Source of the DNA: Harmonia axyridis
Lineage: Eukaryota > Arthropoda > Insecta > Coleoptera > Coccinellidae
Direction: 5' to 3'
Assembly (NCBI RefSeq): GCF_914767665.1
Contig: NC_059504.1
Coordinates: 7,566,501 to 7,630,500 of the forward strand
DNA: 64,000 nt
Shown: positions 46,471 through 58,345 of the stretch, one piece after another
How the letters are laid out: the number at the start of each line of letters is the position of its first letter
Numbering within the stretch: the stretch's first letter is position 1
Program-made: the position numbers and the translations under genes
Notes under the pieces: generated by a model
Seen by the model: the letters and a program-made list of their open reading frames with translations, nothing else
What the model was told of the DNA's origin: nothing
The model's database searches: none

Positions 46471-47315
46471 ATAAATAGTAGCCCTCGTAAGTGTCATAAC
46501 AGTGATCAGGATTGATCTTCAAAAATAATCATGTTTGAAAACATTTGAAGCACTTTGTCAAACAGTATTTACGGAGTTTGAATTTACAGTTTAGTTAGAA
46601 TATTTTTTTAGCCCAGCCATAGACTTTGTCTTCGATATCAAATAATAAGATTTCCTCATTCAACTCATGCTCGTGTTGAAAGATTTTAGAACAAAGCAAA
46701 AAAAAATAATACACAAAAAATAAATTGAAAGAAAGTTTACAAATTTATGAAATATTGTTGGAGTTTTTGAAAATCATCGATCTTCCAGGTTACTGAAATA
46801 AAACGTCGACGATAGTTCCAGCAAAGTCCAAAGGAATCGCATTATCGTTGAAACCGATCAGTTTATCGTAATATTCCTTATTTCGTGTTCCCTTTCCACA
46901 TCAAAAGTATAATATTTCTCGCAGTATCATTGTTCCACAAAGTAATCCTTCACAAATTCGAGAAATACGTCCCAGATTAAGATCTTTTACGTGACGAAAT
47001 ATCTGGCAATAAGTTAAATATAATTTAATGCCTTTCCATCGGTGACACGCCTCGGTCACGCTATAAATATTTTATTTGTTCTTGTGAAGAAATCAAATGT
47101 TTCACGGTTCCGGTCGCTTTTATGTTCGTGGCAGGAACGCTGGGGTCAACGACAATTTTTTGATCGTGCAGAAATTGAAAGAAATTCCTACTGAATAATC
47201 TTGACTAACGTTCATGGTTTTTCTTCTTCTCTTTCTTGTACGAGTTGAAAAATAATGTTCTGTTCGACCAAATGAGGGAGAACACTCACTGAAAAGGTTT
47301 ATTCCTATTCTATTA
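46471..47315. other. Non-coding interval, nothing recognised
   Basis: AT-rich, with no identifiable gene or repeat. Confidence 0.35.
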
Positions 47316-48576
47316 GGCCAATTGAAAGGTCCCCGATCTGATGCACAGATGGCGGTTTAATTAGTACCAACCTTCAAACGATACGTGTCAAAATTTGACA
47401 GCAGTCCGACCATTAGTTTGTGAAATATTGTGGTGTGAATGTAGCTATTTTTGTTATTTGAAAAAAAAGAATTTCGTGTGCTGATGAAATATCGCTTTTT
47501 GAAGAAAAAAAACCATTGAAGCAAAATCTTGGCTTGATGAAGAATTTCCGGGGTCTGCACCAGGAAAATCAACCATCATTGATTGGTATGATAAGTTTAA
47601 ACATGGTGAAATGAGCACCGTAGACGGCGAACGCAGTGGTCGTCCAAAAGAGGCTGTCACCGACGAAAAAATCAAAAAAGTTCACAAAATAATTTTGAAT
47701 TACCGTAAAATGAAGTTGATCGAGATAGTAGACATTGTGAAGATATCATCTGAACGTATACAAAAAATCATTCACGAATATTTGTACATGAGAAAGCTGT
47801 GTGCAAGATGGGATCCGCGCGAGCTCATAATCGATCAAAAGCAACAACGTGTTAATGATTCTGAGCAGTGTTTGAAGCTGTTTAAGTCTCGGTTTAAGTG
47901 CAATGAACTTGAATTTTTGCGTCGATTTGTGACAATGGATAAAACATGTCTCCATCATTAGCTCCGGAGTCCAATCGACAGTCAGCTGACTGGACTGCAA
48001 ACGATAAACCGAATCCAAAACGAGGAAAAACAAAAAAGTTAGCTGGCAAGGTTATGTCACTAGTATTCTGGGATGCACAAGGTATAATATTAATTGATTA
48101 CCTCCAAAAGGGCCAGACCATCAACAGTGATTATTATATAGTGTTATTGGATCGTTTAAGGTATGAAATCTTCAAAAAACTGCTACATTTGAAGGAAAAA
48201 GGTGCTGTTTCATCAAGACAATGCGCCGTGTCACAACTCAATGAAAACAATGGCGAAATTGCATGAATTCGGCTTCGAATTGCTTCTATATCCACCGTAT
48301 TCGCCAGATCTGGCCCCCAGCGACTTTCTTCTGTTCTCAGACTTCAAAAAATGTTCGCTGGAAAGAAATTCTGCGTCAATGAAGAGGTAATCGCCGAAAC
48401 TGAGGCCTATTTTGAAGCGAAAGACAAATCGTACTACAAAAATGGTATAGAAATGTTGGAAGATCGCTATAATCGGTGTATCGCCCTCGAAAGCAACTAT
48501 GTTGAATAATAAAATCGAATTTTACCAAAAAAATATGTTTTACTACGATAGACCCGGGACTTTTCAATTGGTCTGT
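47316..48576 (+). mobile_element. Himar1-like (irritans) mariner, near full length, inactive
   Basis: It is flanked by TA (47314-47315 and 48577-48578) with terminal repeats ggccaattgaaaggtcccc and, inverted, agaccaattgaaaagtcccg. The 1261-bp length matches the family. Transposase blocks run in order from E-F-R-V-L-M-K-Y through I-D-W-Y-D-K-F-K-H-G-E-M-S-T, I-H-E-Y-L-Y-M-R-K-L-C, V-T-M-D-K-T-C-L-H-H, F-W-D-A-Q-G-I-I-L-I-D-Y, H-Q-D-N-A-P-C-H and P-P-Y-S-P-D-L-A-P-S-D-F. In the first catalytic block the usual D-E is D-K. A TAG interrupts after H-H, and there are frameshifts near 47505 and 48205. Confidence 0.9.
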
Positions 48577-48935
48577 TACCGAGCATGAGACACAGCGAAT
48601 ATACATAAAGTAGCCTGTACCATACATTGGCTTAAAGATATGACAAGATGAGGAAAAATTCCCTCCATTCCTTCAACATGGAAAACCACATGTTTGCGTG
48701 TTTGATATCAACTTGATGCTGAAGATATTACAAACGATCAATCATCATTATCGTCTAGCGTTGTCCACTAAGGGACATGTTACTTGCATGACTGTTGCCA
48801 TTATTTTAGGGCATTCCAGCCACATCCAGTTTTGAGTGCAGTAGGGGTAGAAGTGTTATTCAGTTTTGCCTTTTTCGATATGTTGAGCATATTTTCATCA
48901 TGGAAAATATGAGAAACTCATGATCCGGTTCTGTT

Positions 48936-48953
48936 TTTAGGTTTAGGTTTAGG
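48936..48953 (+). repeat. Short (TTTAGG)3 run
   Basis: Three hexamers TTTAGG lie in tandem. Too short to be a telomeric relic with confidence. Confidence 0.7.
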
Positions 48954-49689
48954 TTTCGAGGGAGTTCTCAAATCACCTTCCCTTCACAAAATATTTAACT
49001 TAAATTTGGTATAGATATTCCAATATGAAGTCTATCTATATGAATCTACAGGGGTTTTCTGAACCAGTGCCAGCTCCTGGTAGTTTAGAAAATGTGAAAA
49101 CAAACTTTGTTACAGTACTACACTTTTTGGTTTGAGAAAATCCAAATTATTATAAAGATCCAGTTAGTAAGATGTGATGAATTAATTAGATATAAGTTAT
49201 GGTACTTAATTACCTTATCTGTAGCGAAGATCAATGAAGATTTGATAAACTGCTTTAATCATCACAAAAAAGTATGACTACTGACTTGTGTTTGCTGGCT
49301 CATGCTCTAGGACTTTTTTGCACAAAATTATTCAAAGAATCTCTCATTTCTCTTTGTACCTCCAATTTAGGAGGTATTTTCTCTAGATGTATTTCGAAGA
49401 TGGATTGACATCCCCAAAATAGAAATGGACAACCAAATAAATAATCAAAATAAGGACATTTGAGAAAGCGAAAAAAAGATGTAGGTACCTTTCAAAGAGT
49501 TACACTATTCTTGATTGTTAATACTGGATTCGAAGAAATTCTTTTCCAACCAATATGAAGAAGAATCCTACAACATAAAAGGGTGAACCTTCCCTTCAAC
49601 ATCTCCATCCATATCTTCCCTATCCAACATAGCGAATCGATCACGAGGATATTCAAATCAGGACATCCTCTCCGAATAGACAAATCCGA

Positions 49690-49940
49690 AAACTGCAGAC
49701 ATGCGTGAGCTATATACGGACCAACGAAGCACAAGCACTCAATCATCCCAGGGACGAATCAATGAAACAAGCACTCGCAGCAAAGCCCTCTAAAAACAGA
49801 GCGCAAAACAGGGCATACAAATCCAGCAACAAACATTCCATTGAAGATCTGGCCCTCTGTCTGTCCAAGGTAAACGCTTCCGAACGCTCTCTACTGTTTA
49901 CAAACAGAAGCCAGTCAGCTGTGAGTGCCGCGCGCTGAAT
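49690..49940. promoter_or_regulatory. GC-raised island with forkhead-type sites
   Basis: This unique island contains the palindrome CTGTTTACAAACAG (49904-49917), which includes two overlapping forkhead core sites (TGTTTAC/TGTTTGT), and a further GTAAAC at 49870-49875. A frame of 77 aa crosses it without recognisable features. Enhancer function is inferred only from composition and motif clustering. Confidence 0.3.
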
Positions 49941-51364
49941 TAATGTTGCATACATTTAAATATATTTACCCCAGTAGTGTCTGCCTGTGCGATATTCGTC
50001 AGTCCACGGCCAGCAGTTGGAGGTAGGATCCGAAATGTTGGCAGTACTGTGGCGGACATTTTTATTTTGCGATAATATCCATTTGAAATTGAAGGATTTG
50101 AAGTTGTCATAATTGTCTTGTAACTCAATTACATTACTTATTTTCTGAAAACTAGAAGATTTAGCTCACTGGTAGTTTACAGTCTACAATCTATAGCTGT
50201 CTAGCTAATCTGATCTATCTAGCTAGTCCGGAGATCTACCTAGATGTAGATCAACTCTGACGGCAGATCTATTCAGCGTCCATATCTCTATTCTGCATGA
50301 GTCGTAGGTTACTATCTTGAATTCTGAGGGCTAGTAAATATAGTGTAAACAATAATCATTTAAATTTGATAATAATAATATATATTCTTTGTGAGCGGTT
50401 ATAACAGCCAGATGCTTCAAAGTTCCCAAAAAAAAGACGTAAGTAATTGTTATCAATTCAGGTTCATTTTCGAAAATACCAAAGATTGTAAATGATCTAA
50501 TATCCATCGTAAGTTCACCTTATGGAAATTGTCAGGATATATTGATTATCTATTTTTAATGATATTGTGTTCAATTGAATCCTTCATCATAATAATTAAA
50601 GGATATTAGGTTAGGACCATTGCTAATGGATAACTACTGATTTATATGTAGGGAGGTCAGTCCAAGAACTCAAAGAAGGAAAATCAGAAGTTAATAATAA
50701 TTCCTCGTAGACCCAACCACCAGGTAGATCTTCATTCAAATATTTAGGATGTTACTTAAAAAAAAGATCACACTTCAACTTTGTGAGCATATATTGAAAA
50801 TAAAATTTCAGTAATTTCATATCATAGAATTTTTTAAGGGTTCCCATTTTTTCTATTCATAATCCATTCAATATATTTTTTCTACGCCAGAATTATTAGA
50901 ATTCATATTATCTTCTGAATAAGTATAATTTTTATTATATTGGTTATTTTATATACTGGCAGATTCAGTCGTTCAGTATAATCAAATTGCTTTTCTTCAG
51001 TCCACAGGTCATCTCAGTTCATTAGTTCCAGAAGATTCTCGTAGCATGATGTTTATTTTTTCCATCTGAAACAATAAAAGTCAGGTAATTATTTGATATT
51101 CGTCATTCTGAAAGAGAAAATTTTCATATATCTCAATTAACAGGCACGAATTTAAGCTATTCGTTCGTTTGTATGAAGAAGATGATGGTATTAACAGATA
51201 CAAAACAATGAAGTAGGTTCTAGCAAAATATATCTAAAATCCAATACTTGGAATGCTGGATAACTGTCATTCTAGACCCAGACATCGAAATGAGATCAAG
51301 ATAAGGAAGGTTAAATTATGAATGGTTACATGTTATATATACTCTATTCTTTTATATGGAAGGC

Positions 51365-51620
51365 TGGACATTCAAGTTTTTAACTCCTTAGGTGAATCGG
51401 AACATTTGAAATGTGTTAATGGAGATAGAGAGTTGTTGAAGTGTATTAACAGGCGAAAAACAGCTTACTTCGGATAGGTGTTGAGAGGGTGATCTGTAAC
51501 AATTGCTCCAGTTGATCATTAAGGTCAAAATAGAGGAATTGAGGACCAAGGAGGAAACAATACTCTTGAATGAAGAATAGAAGATACTGGACAATGATTG
51601 ATGTTCAAACGTTAGTTCAC
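51365..51620 (+). pseudogene. Non-LTR retrotransposon fragment, post-RT region
   Basis: The plus strand reads V-N-S-L-G-E-S-E-H, E-L-L-K-C-I-N-R-R-K-T-A-Y-F-G, V-L-R-G, a block ending L-I-x-G-K-I-E-G-like, and I-E-D-T-G. The R-R-K-T-A-Y-F/L-G-H-V-L-R-G motif is the conserved tail after the reverse transcriptase in a common arthropod LINE type. Stops break it. Confidence 0.6.
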
Positions 51621-51839
51621 ACCTCCTAAAAGAGGAACGAATTTGTCCATCTTCACTAGAGGGGCACTAAAAGTGAAGGAAGTGAATCAAACATAAACCA
51701 ATGATGGAATGAACCCGTAGAAAAAGTCCAAAATCAAAGAAGAAAGATTACGCCAGGAAGAACATTCAGACAATAAGAATATCACCATGGAAGGAGATCT
51801 GTAGACTTTAGTAGAGTAGAGTGAAAGAAGTAAAGTAGA

Positions 51840-52525
51840 ACTAGTAGAGTAGATACTTAGAATAGGAGCGTATTTAAATCCAGCCAGGTGCTGTCATACC
51901 ATGAAGCAACTGGCCAGAGGGATTGAAGTAAGTCTACTATGGGTACCGGGTCATTGTGATTATGAAGGAAACGAAAAAGCCAATGATCTCGCGAAAAAGG
52001 CCTCAAGGTTAACACCTGTTAGTCCTGAGCCCTTTTATGGACTTGGAAAAGATCAATATAAGGCAGTGGTTCAACATTGTAAGTGGGACGATAGAAGAAG
52101 CCTTTGGAGAAACACTACGGGTCTTACTCAGTCAACGAAATTTGTGGTGCTGAAGCTACAACTACAACGACCTGAGCTTCGCGTAATGGTGGGACTAGTG
52201 ACAGCATACTATCTTTTGTACTGCATGGCTGAGTCAGCAGATGAGATCTGCAGGTTCTGTTGAAAAGAGGTAGAAACACATAGTGTGCAAATATCCGGAG
52301 CTGACTGGCTTAAGAACCCCTCACATGAGAAAGTCAGTTCTAGATATTGACGAAGTAATAGCCAAGGCTCCTCAGGATGTCGTAGGTTTCGTTATCTGTA
52401 TTGACAGCCTCCCTGGGTTTGTATGATTAGGTAAGATTAAGTACAAAAGGTTAATGTGGTCGCAGTCTCCAGAAGGCTAACAGAGCTGCACCAACCACGA
52501 TTCAGTAATAAATAATAATAATAGT
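51840..52525 (+). pseudogene. Non-LTR retrotransposon RNase H and 3' tail
   Basis: A 120-aa open frame at 51901-52263 includes V-S-L-L-W-V-P-G-H-C-D-Y-E-G-N-E-K-A-N-D-L-A, the last RNase H motif of Jockey/R1/I-type elements, and ends near C-R-F-C. After a stop the frame continues with E-V-E-T-H-S, the expected Cys-His tail, and V-V-G-F-V-I-like residues up to about 52425. The end at 52508-52525 is a TAATAA-type simple repeat, as in I-clade tails. The upstream domains are missing. Confidence 0.8.
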
Positions 52526-53039
52526 ACAGGAGATCAGTAGTGTTGAGTAATTGCAATTTTGTCAGCATGAAATACATTGTTGTATTAGCAGGATTGTTGT
52601 CACCAGGGCAGCTCTGTAAAACTTGATGATATGAGAAGAGATTAAAGATGGGGTAGATGTGTTGATTGGGTTCAGTTTCACTTTTATGTAAGAACACAAG
52701 CACTTAACCCTCATGAGTTTCAAGGAATTATGGATAAAGGAACTGTACAGAATATAGAACTGAACTGAATATAGAGACGACGTTTTTTTTCTGGAGATAC
52801 GAATAGAACTGAATCAATGGCTGTGTGCTGTTTCTTTTATATTTTTAGATAAATGCTGCTGTCACCGGAAAGTATCAATGAGTGAGCTCATTATTATAGG
52901 AGTTGCTAACAGAATATTCGGATGGAAGGTCATTCGAAATAGCCAACATCAAAGACCTACCACCAAACCTTAACCATCATATCCACCATTAGCATCAAAC
53001 CATTACCCGTAGAAAACCTCAAGGAGCAATCCTACTAGC
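52526..53039. other. Non-coding interval, nothing recognised
   Basis: AT-rich sequence between the LINE tail and the GC island. No gene recognised. Confidence 0.35.
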
Positions 53040-53420
53040 ATTCCACTTCCACACGTTATCCCATCAACGGAGAGCGTCCGCGTTATGATGCAGCCCGCGT
53101 AGTGATCCGTCGCGGCGCCGCCGTCACCGACCCGCCATGCTGATTTGCATGCGACGCCGAAAGGGCGGCGAGGTAGAGACGAGAGGGGAAGGGGGGGGTC
53201 TCTCCCCCGTCGGCATACACACGTAGGGAAAGTAATCGATATGTTATATTCAGATGGGTATGGTTCGAGGCCACGAGGGGGTGGCGGAGGGAGGTGCGTT
53301 ACGCACATAACGAAGCCATTAGGGGTGCCCGTTGTGGCGATTTCGGGTCGCGGGAGCGGTTTGGGACGGGTTTTTCCTGTTTTGATTGGTTTCCTGGGTT
53401 GGTTTGTGGAGAGAATGTAG
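53040..53420. promoter_or_regulatory. Strongly GC- and CpG-rich island with octamer
   Basis: The sharpest composition change in the window: ccgtcgcggcgccgccgtca, a poly-G run, and many CpGs between AT-rich flanks. It contains ATTTGCAT at 53143-53150 within gctgatttgcatgcgac, similar to the octamer context in the 20.7-kb island. The minus strand is open for 168 codons across it, but the frame is low in complexity (Pro/Arg-rich) and opens because stops are rare in GC-rich DNA. Promoter, enhancer or 5' exon are all possible. Confidence 0.4.
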
Positions 53421-53520
53421 TACGTTTGGATTTTTTGGAAAGATTTTTCTTTAGTTCTTTTTATACAACATGGAGATGAGAAAGTACGTTCTCCTCTCTT
53501 CATAACCATGTGGTTATGAG

Positions 53521-54060
53521 TAGGGATTCATCAAGCCATCATTTAACCAACTACTTGACTTGAAAATCAAGCTCGCGAAAAATTACTCACTTGAGCTTGA
53601 CTTTACTTGATTTTAGGTATTTTTTGCTTGACATGATATCAAGCTACTTGATAGTACTTGAGCTTGATATGCACACGTCGCAAGGCATATATTTCTGCAA
53701 ACTCGTGCGCGCTTAGACTAAATAAGGGGATTCCTCGAGCGTCGAGAGACTGAAGCATATGCCAGTGTGACTTTATTAGTAGTTATCTCACATTTATATC
53801 AAATCTATTGGTAGATTTTGGTAGTTTCAGAAATATCTTTCCAAACTTGGCCAAAATGGCCAATGATTCTTCATTAACGCCAGCATGTTCAGCTACTGTT
53901 GAAAGACAATTTTCCAGAGCTGCTCTTACAGTTACAAAAACCCGCAATAGGTTAGGCGAGAAATGTATAAGATGCCTCATGTGACTCAGATCCTGGATTG
54001 AAAATTATGAAATCAAACAAAGCCTGATGATTTTGATGTTCAATTGACTGAATCAAGAAA
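53521..54060 (+). mobile_element. Second copy of the hAT element, right end lost
   Basis: It starts tagggattcatcaagccatc and follows 43399-44201 closely through the acttgacttgaaaatcaagc repeats and the dimerisation-domain fragment (V-E-R-Q-F-S-R-A-A, T-R-N-R-L-G-E-K), with a stop in the latter. The right terminus is not found; similarity fades near 54050. It gives the consensus left terminus, showing that TATGG in the first copy is a mutated TAGGG. Confidence 0.75.
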
Positions 54061-55010
54061 ATTTCGAAATACATTTTTATACCCAAATAAATAAAAACCT
54101 CAATATCTTTTTGTTTATGAAACAATTTGTGGGACATAGCAAATGTTGAACATACGAGCTGTTAGATTGACTATTGTGAAACACTCTTATGTATAATATA
54201 CCACTTATGAGTAGGAATATCGCTCGAAGTGTTCTTCCAGGTCTTGTTATATTAATGGACTGAAAAACTGACTTCGTTTTCCCCTACCTGATTGTACAAT
54301 GGATGAAGATGAATCAGTTATCAACGATGAGGCGAATAAGATGCATGCCACCGATAATGCTGTTAAAAAAGTTGTTTTGTGAAAAGATTATCAAAACTTT
54401 CGGTTATAGAAGGGCTCCTGTGAGAGCACTTTGATTCAATTTTCGTTGAGAGTTACATTATAACCTTTGGGAGACTTGGAGCGAACAATATACCCCTTTT
54501 TTCTTTGATTCTGTATTCTAGAAAATAAATTGGAGACAAATTGGTACACATCGCATTCACAACTTTCCTTAGGTATAGGAGCTGAATCTTCTATCACATC
54601 TCATTTCACACGAATCTGCGGAAGTATTTTGGCTAAGCCACCTCAAAAACTCTAATACTTCGATGAGAAGGACCTTTTTTCTTCTTCTTTCTTTTGGAAT
54701 AGGCATAGTCTTGATTATGAGACATAGTCTTGTGCATAACTGCCTTTCAAACTTGTTTATGTGTTCAGTCTTGGTTGTGGAGCTGGTGACCAGCTCTCAT
54801 ACCATCTTTCAAGTGGTCTGCTGGAAGGTTTTTTCGAGTTAGGTTAGGTTAGGTCCACATTGTCCATCTACTCCTGCTCATTCTTTCTAAGTCGTCTCTC
54901 ATTCTGCCAAACCACATTCTGTATTTGGAGTACTTCTCCTATGGACTTTATTCTTATTTGATCTCTAAGTGTCACCCCTTTAATGAATCTCAGGATCTTC
55001 ATGCCAGTTG
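54061..55010. other. Non-coding interval
   Basis: No recognised gene. Contains (TTAGG)3 at 54839-54853, the insect telomere motif, too short to be meaningful on its own. Confidence 0.35.
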
Positions 55011-55019
55011 TTGATGGGA

Positions 55020-55290
55020 TGAAACAACAATAAGATCTTCAGGCGACGTTCTTACAGGTCAAAGCAGACTGAAGCACTGGCAGGTTGACAACGACGAATG
55101 CAGACTGTGTTTGAAAGAAATAGAAGCAGTAACGTACAGCATTGTGGAATATACGAAACAGACAGAATCCGAATCGAGCTTGGACGACCTGAAGAACCTA
55201 TCCTCAGATAAAATAATCAATTTCTTTCAGAGGCAAGATCTTCTGAGGAAATTAAAGATTATGATTGCCAGTCACAAAAGATTGTGAACG
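55020..55290 (+). pseudogene. Third non-LTR ORF2 C-terminal fragment
   Basis: Mixed plus-strand frames show L-T-G-Q, L-K-H-W-Q-V-D-N-D-E-C-R-L-C, R-I-R-I-E-L-G-R-P-E-E-P-I and F-F-Q-R-Q-D-L-L. This is the Cys-rich region after RNase H of an R1/Jockey-like element, and is not closely similar to the other fragments here. Confidence 0.55.
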
Positions 55291-55799
55291 ATAGATAGAT
55301 AGGGAGTTATCTCCCACTCAAAAATGTAATGATTAGCGTTGTTGTCCATTATTCTCATCGATGTTATCTCTTTAAGAATCTCAGTTTCATTAGCAACCAT
55401 TAATTGAGAAATGTATTGTTGCACTAGTTGCCCTAACTGGGGTTCTATTGCTTTTAATTGATATTGATCAAGTATCAAGTAATTATAATGTAGAAGAAGA
55501 GTGATTTCATTCATTTCTATATGAACGACGGAAGTGTTTTTTACTTGCATCAGACCAAGAAGCAAAAACTTCAGAAATCAAATGAAATTAATCTCCTATA
55601 TACGGCATGAAAGACAGAAATATGCCAATGGTATACCATATCTTTGAAATAATTTAGATCAACCTCTCAAGCACTCAAAGTATACGAGGGATGTGAATTA
55701 ACACTTGAAGCTTCATTATCCAATGAAGGTATAAACTTGATCACCCAAGAAACAACAAACCTATAAGCAACGAAACTCAACTTAATCGAAACCATCTAG

Positions 55800-56100
55800 T
55801 GTTACACAACACCCCAAATATTTCTCAACCCAACGCCTCCTCTAATAACTTGCCATTCCAACCAAACACCCCACCAACCTCCCAAAAACAACCCCCTCGA
55901 ACGCAAAACAACTTTTCCAAGCCGCCCCGGATGCCGTTGGACGGGCCTTCCCCGGAGACCCGCGGCTTCAAAAGGTCCTCTTTCTATCTGTCATTACGGT
56001 CCGACGCCCCGAGCCCCTCGGCTCTTTGAAGTTGCGCGCCCCTAGGTCTAGAATTTCGCGGTCGCAAAACTCAAAGCGCCGCATCGACTGAAAGATGACA
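55800..56100. other. GC- and proline-codon-rich island
   Basis: ccgccccggatgccgttgga, ggagacccgcggcttcaaa and cgcgcccctaggtctag mark a CpG-rich patch. A 76-aa plus frame from 55799 is Pro/Ser/Asn-rich and unrecognised. It may be a coding exon of a low-complexity protein or a promoter. Confidence 0.3.
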
Positions 56101-57539
56101 CCTCTTTAATTCCCTGTGAAAATTACTTTTAAATTTTGATAGATGACGAGATAACGGTTTTGGGTGTGATGTGCAAGGGGACTTCTGGTGGGACGATGGA
56201 CGGGATGAATTCGTAATGTCACTTTAGGTGGGTTCTGGATGTGTTAATCTATTCATTTGGCCTTGGGGGTTGTCTTTTGTCGGGTTTGGTTGATGGTGGT
56301 GGTTGGTGCTTTGGAGAAGCTTCGGTTTGGTTTGCTTTGATTTCGCCGACAAGGATGTGATACTAATCGGCAAGGGTTGCACTAGATGAAAATTTCAATA
56401 TTCCTTGCTACTAAGAGTAGTTTTTTGTGTCGGTTGTACAACCATCGGTTATGGCCGATTTATGTCGGTTGGCTACAATGCTAGTTCAATTCTGATAGCT
56501 TTCTCTTAGATTTTCTAGTCAGAAAACAGGAAGAAAGAAAAAAAAAATAAGGATAATTCTATATGCCGCAGTGTCTATAGCCTAATCTTTATTCGTTTAC
56601 GCTCGGTTGGACTCAACCGACGGTCATCCTTTATAATAACCTTATTGAGTTTATTTGATTCATTTATTTTTAAAACATTTGGAATTGTCTGAGTAAAACT
56701 TCACCAAAGGCATTTTCCTTGAATTAGAAACTGCATTTTCATTTAGGTAAGTCACCAACATTCAAGTAACGAGTGTTTTTCAACTGCATGAGAAATTTTG
56801 ATGGATGTTGTCAAATTTGAAGAAATTTGAGAATGTCAAACTGTGTTGACACATCTGTAAGGTTTTGCAAATCATTATGAATCGTGCAAAACCAGAACAA
56901 CGTATAAAATCGTGGAAATTAATTTTGAAAAATTGAATCTGTTCTCGAAGTTCATTTTACGGTCAATATAATCGGCCTAGTGCAATTATTCATCGTTTGA
57001 TATAATAATATTGAGAAGAATTTCTAGTAATAACGGAAATTCAACAGATAACTCATCAAACCACTGGCAGACCAGAAAAGGGGAGGTATGTCAAGCCCCT
57101 AGTTGTCCCACGAGAGTTTTAATTAGTCTATAGTCAACAATTTGTTGAATTTACTTACTAAACCTAGAAATTATAATTATTCAACTGTTGTAGAAACCCA
57201 ACAAAGGTGTCCTATTCTACTCGTAATCATCCCAGTCAGCCGGCAATTTATACAAGGATGGCTCTTCTGCTGTATTTTGATGTGAGTATGCCACCAACTC
57301 TTATTTTTTTTTATTTTTTTAGCGGCTTGACGGCTTCTCTGATATTTCAGATGCATTTTTCCAGTTTTAACCATACATCCTCATCTCTTAAGATTTGCCA
57401 GTGGAACCAAACCTACATCCCTGAAAAACTACCTAGATCTGTAAGTGAGAGTTTCGGCTCTTGGGTTCAGGAGCTTGCACGATAATATCATGATCAACAT
57501 AGACCATTTAATACTTCAGAGCCTGTGAGTTGCATACCT
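56101..57539. other. Non-coding interval, nothing firm
   Basis: Near 56450-56490 the words gtcggtt and atggccg repeat loosely. Around 56800-57060 there are short blocks resembling a broken mariner 5' region (gtgttgacacatctgtaagg, aaaaccagaacaacg), too degraded to assign. Confidence 0.3.
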
Positions 57540-58345
57540 CTAACCTATCCTAAAAAACTGTGAATGTTTTTTGAAAACCCATCTTCATCTTTAGAGTAGT
57601 GTACGAAGCCCACGGCAAAAAAACTGGTCATCTTTTGAAGCGATGCATGAATCGATACAATTTTTAATTCTTCATAAGAATTGAAGTGCTGTTCAGCCCG
57701 GCCTTGTGCCAATGATCGAAACAAGTGATAGTCTAAGCAACGTCTGGATAACACGGCAGGTGGGTAGGACTTCCTATATAAACTTTTCCAAGTACCTATG
57801 TCTTGACCACTTTCGCAACATGGGATCGAGCATTTTCATACTATAAAATCACTTTATCATGTCTCTCGTGGTGATGTGGCTGTTTGTCTTTCAATTTTCG
57901 GCTCAAGCGCAATAATTGCGTTCGATAACGATCGCCTGTGATTGTTCCAGTCGGTTCCGACAACTCATAATACACTACGCGGAGCTGGTCCCACCAAATA
58001 CTGAGCATGACCTTGAAACCGTGAATATCCGGTTAGGCCGTCAACGTGAAAGCATGACCGGAATATTCCCATGATTTTCTGCGCTTGGGATTATCCCATT
58101 TTTCGTCTTCACTCACTATGCGATGCTAAAATCTCTTCCGTTTTTGCGTTGCAAACAGCTATTCACAAGCAAACAAACGATGTTCAACATCTCTCGGCTT
58201 CAACTCGTACGGCACCCAATTTCATTGTTTCTGAATCATTTCCATGACTTTCACTAATAGCGACCTCACCATAGGTATTTGAGAGCACTCAATGGGTCTC
58301 AGCCGCATATTTCTTCATATTAAAGCAACAAATCAAAACCTCCCG
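57540..58345 (-). pseudogene. Mos1-like mariner transposase, deleted HTH region
   Basis: It belongs to the same family as 231-1095. On the minus strand a start-proximal K-K-Y-A-A-E-T-H block (near 58320) is joined to K-V-M-E-M-I, skipping the rest of the HTH region. Next come N-W-V-P-Y-E-L-K-P-R-D-V-E-H, later catalytic-region blocks in broken frames, and a C-terminus with G-R-A-E-Q-H-F-N-S-Y-E-E. Many frameshifts. Confidence 0.75.

Larger units (their letters stand above)
48577..51364. other. Long interval without a recognised gene
   Basis: Includes a dispersed repeat at about 48965-49040 (cttcccttcacaaaatattt, ttggtatagatattccaata) that recurs near 62440-62500, the telomere-like hexamers at 48936, and the regulatory-looking island at 49690-49940. 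The rest is AT-rich with short frames. Confidence 0.35.

Noticed and set aside
48936..48953. (TTTAGG)3 as telomeric repeat
   Set aside because: This is not the usual insect motif and it is too short.
53003..53509. 168-codon minus-strand open frame across the GC island
   Set aside because: GC-rich DNA lacks stop codons, and the product is low-complexity Pro/Arg-rich with overlapping frames open on both strands. No domain or splice logic supports it.
54839..54853. (TTAGG)3 as an interstitial telomere
   Set aside because: Three units are within chance expectation for a 64-kb window, and the nearby 26.6-kb occurrence is imperfect.
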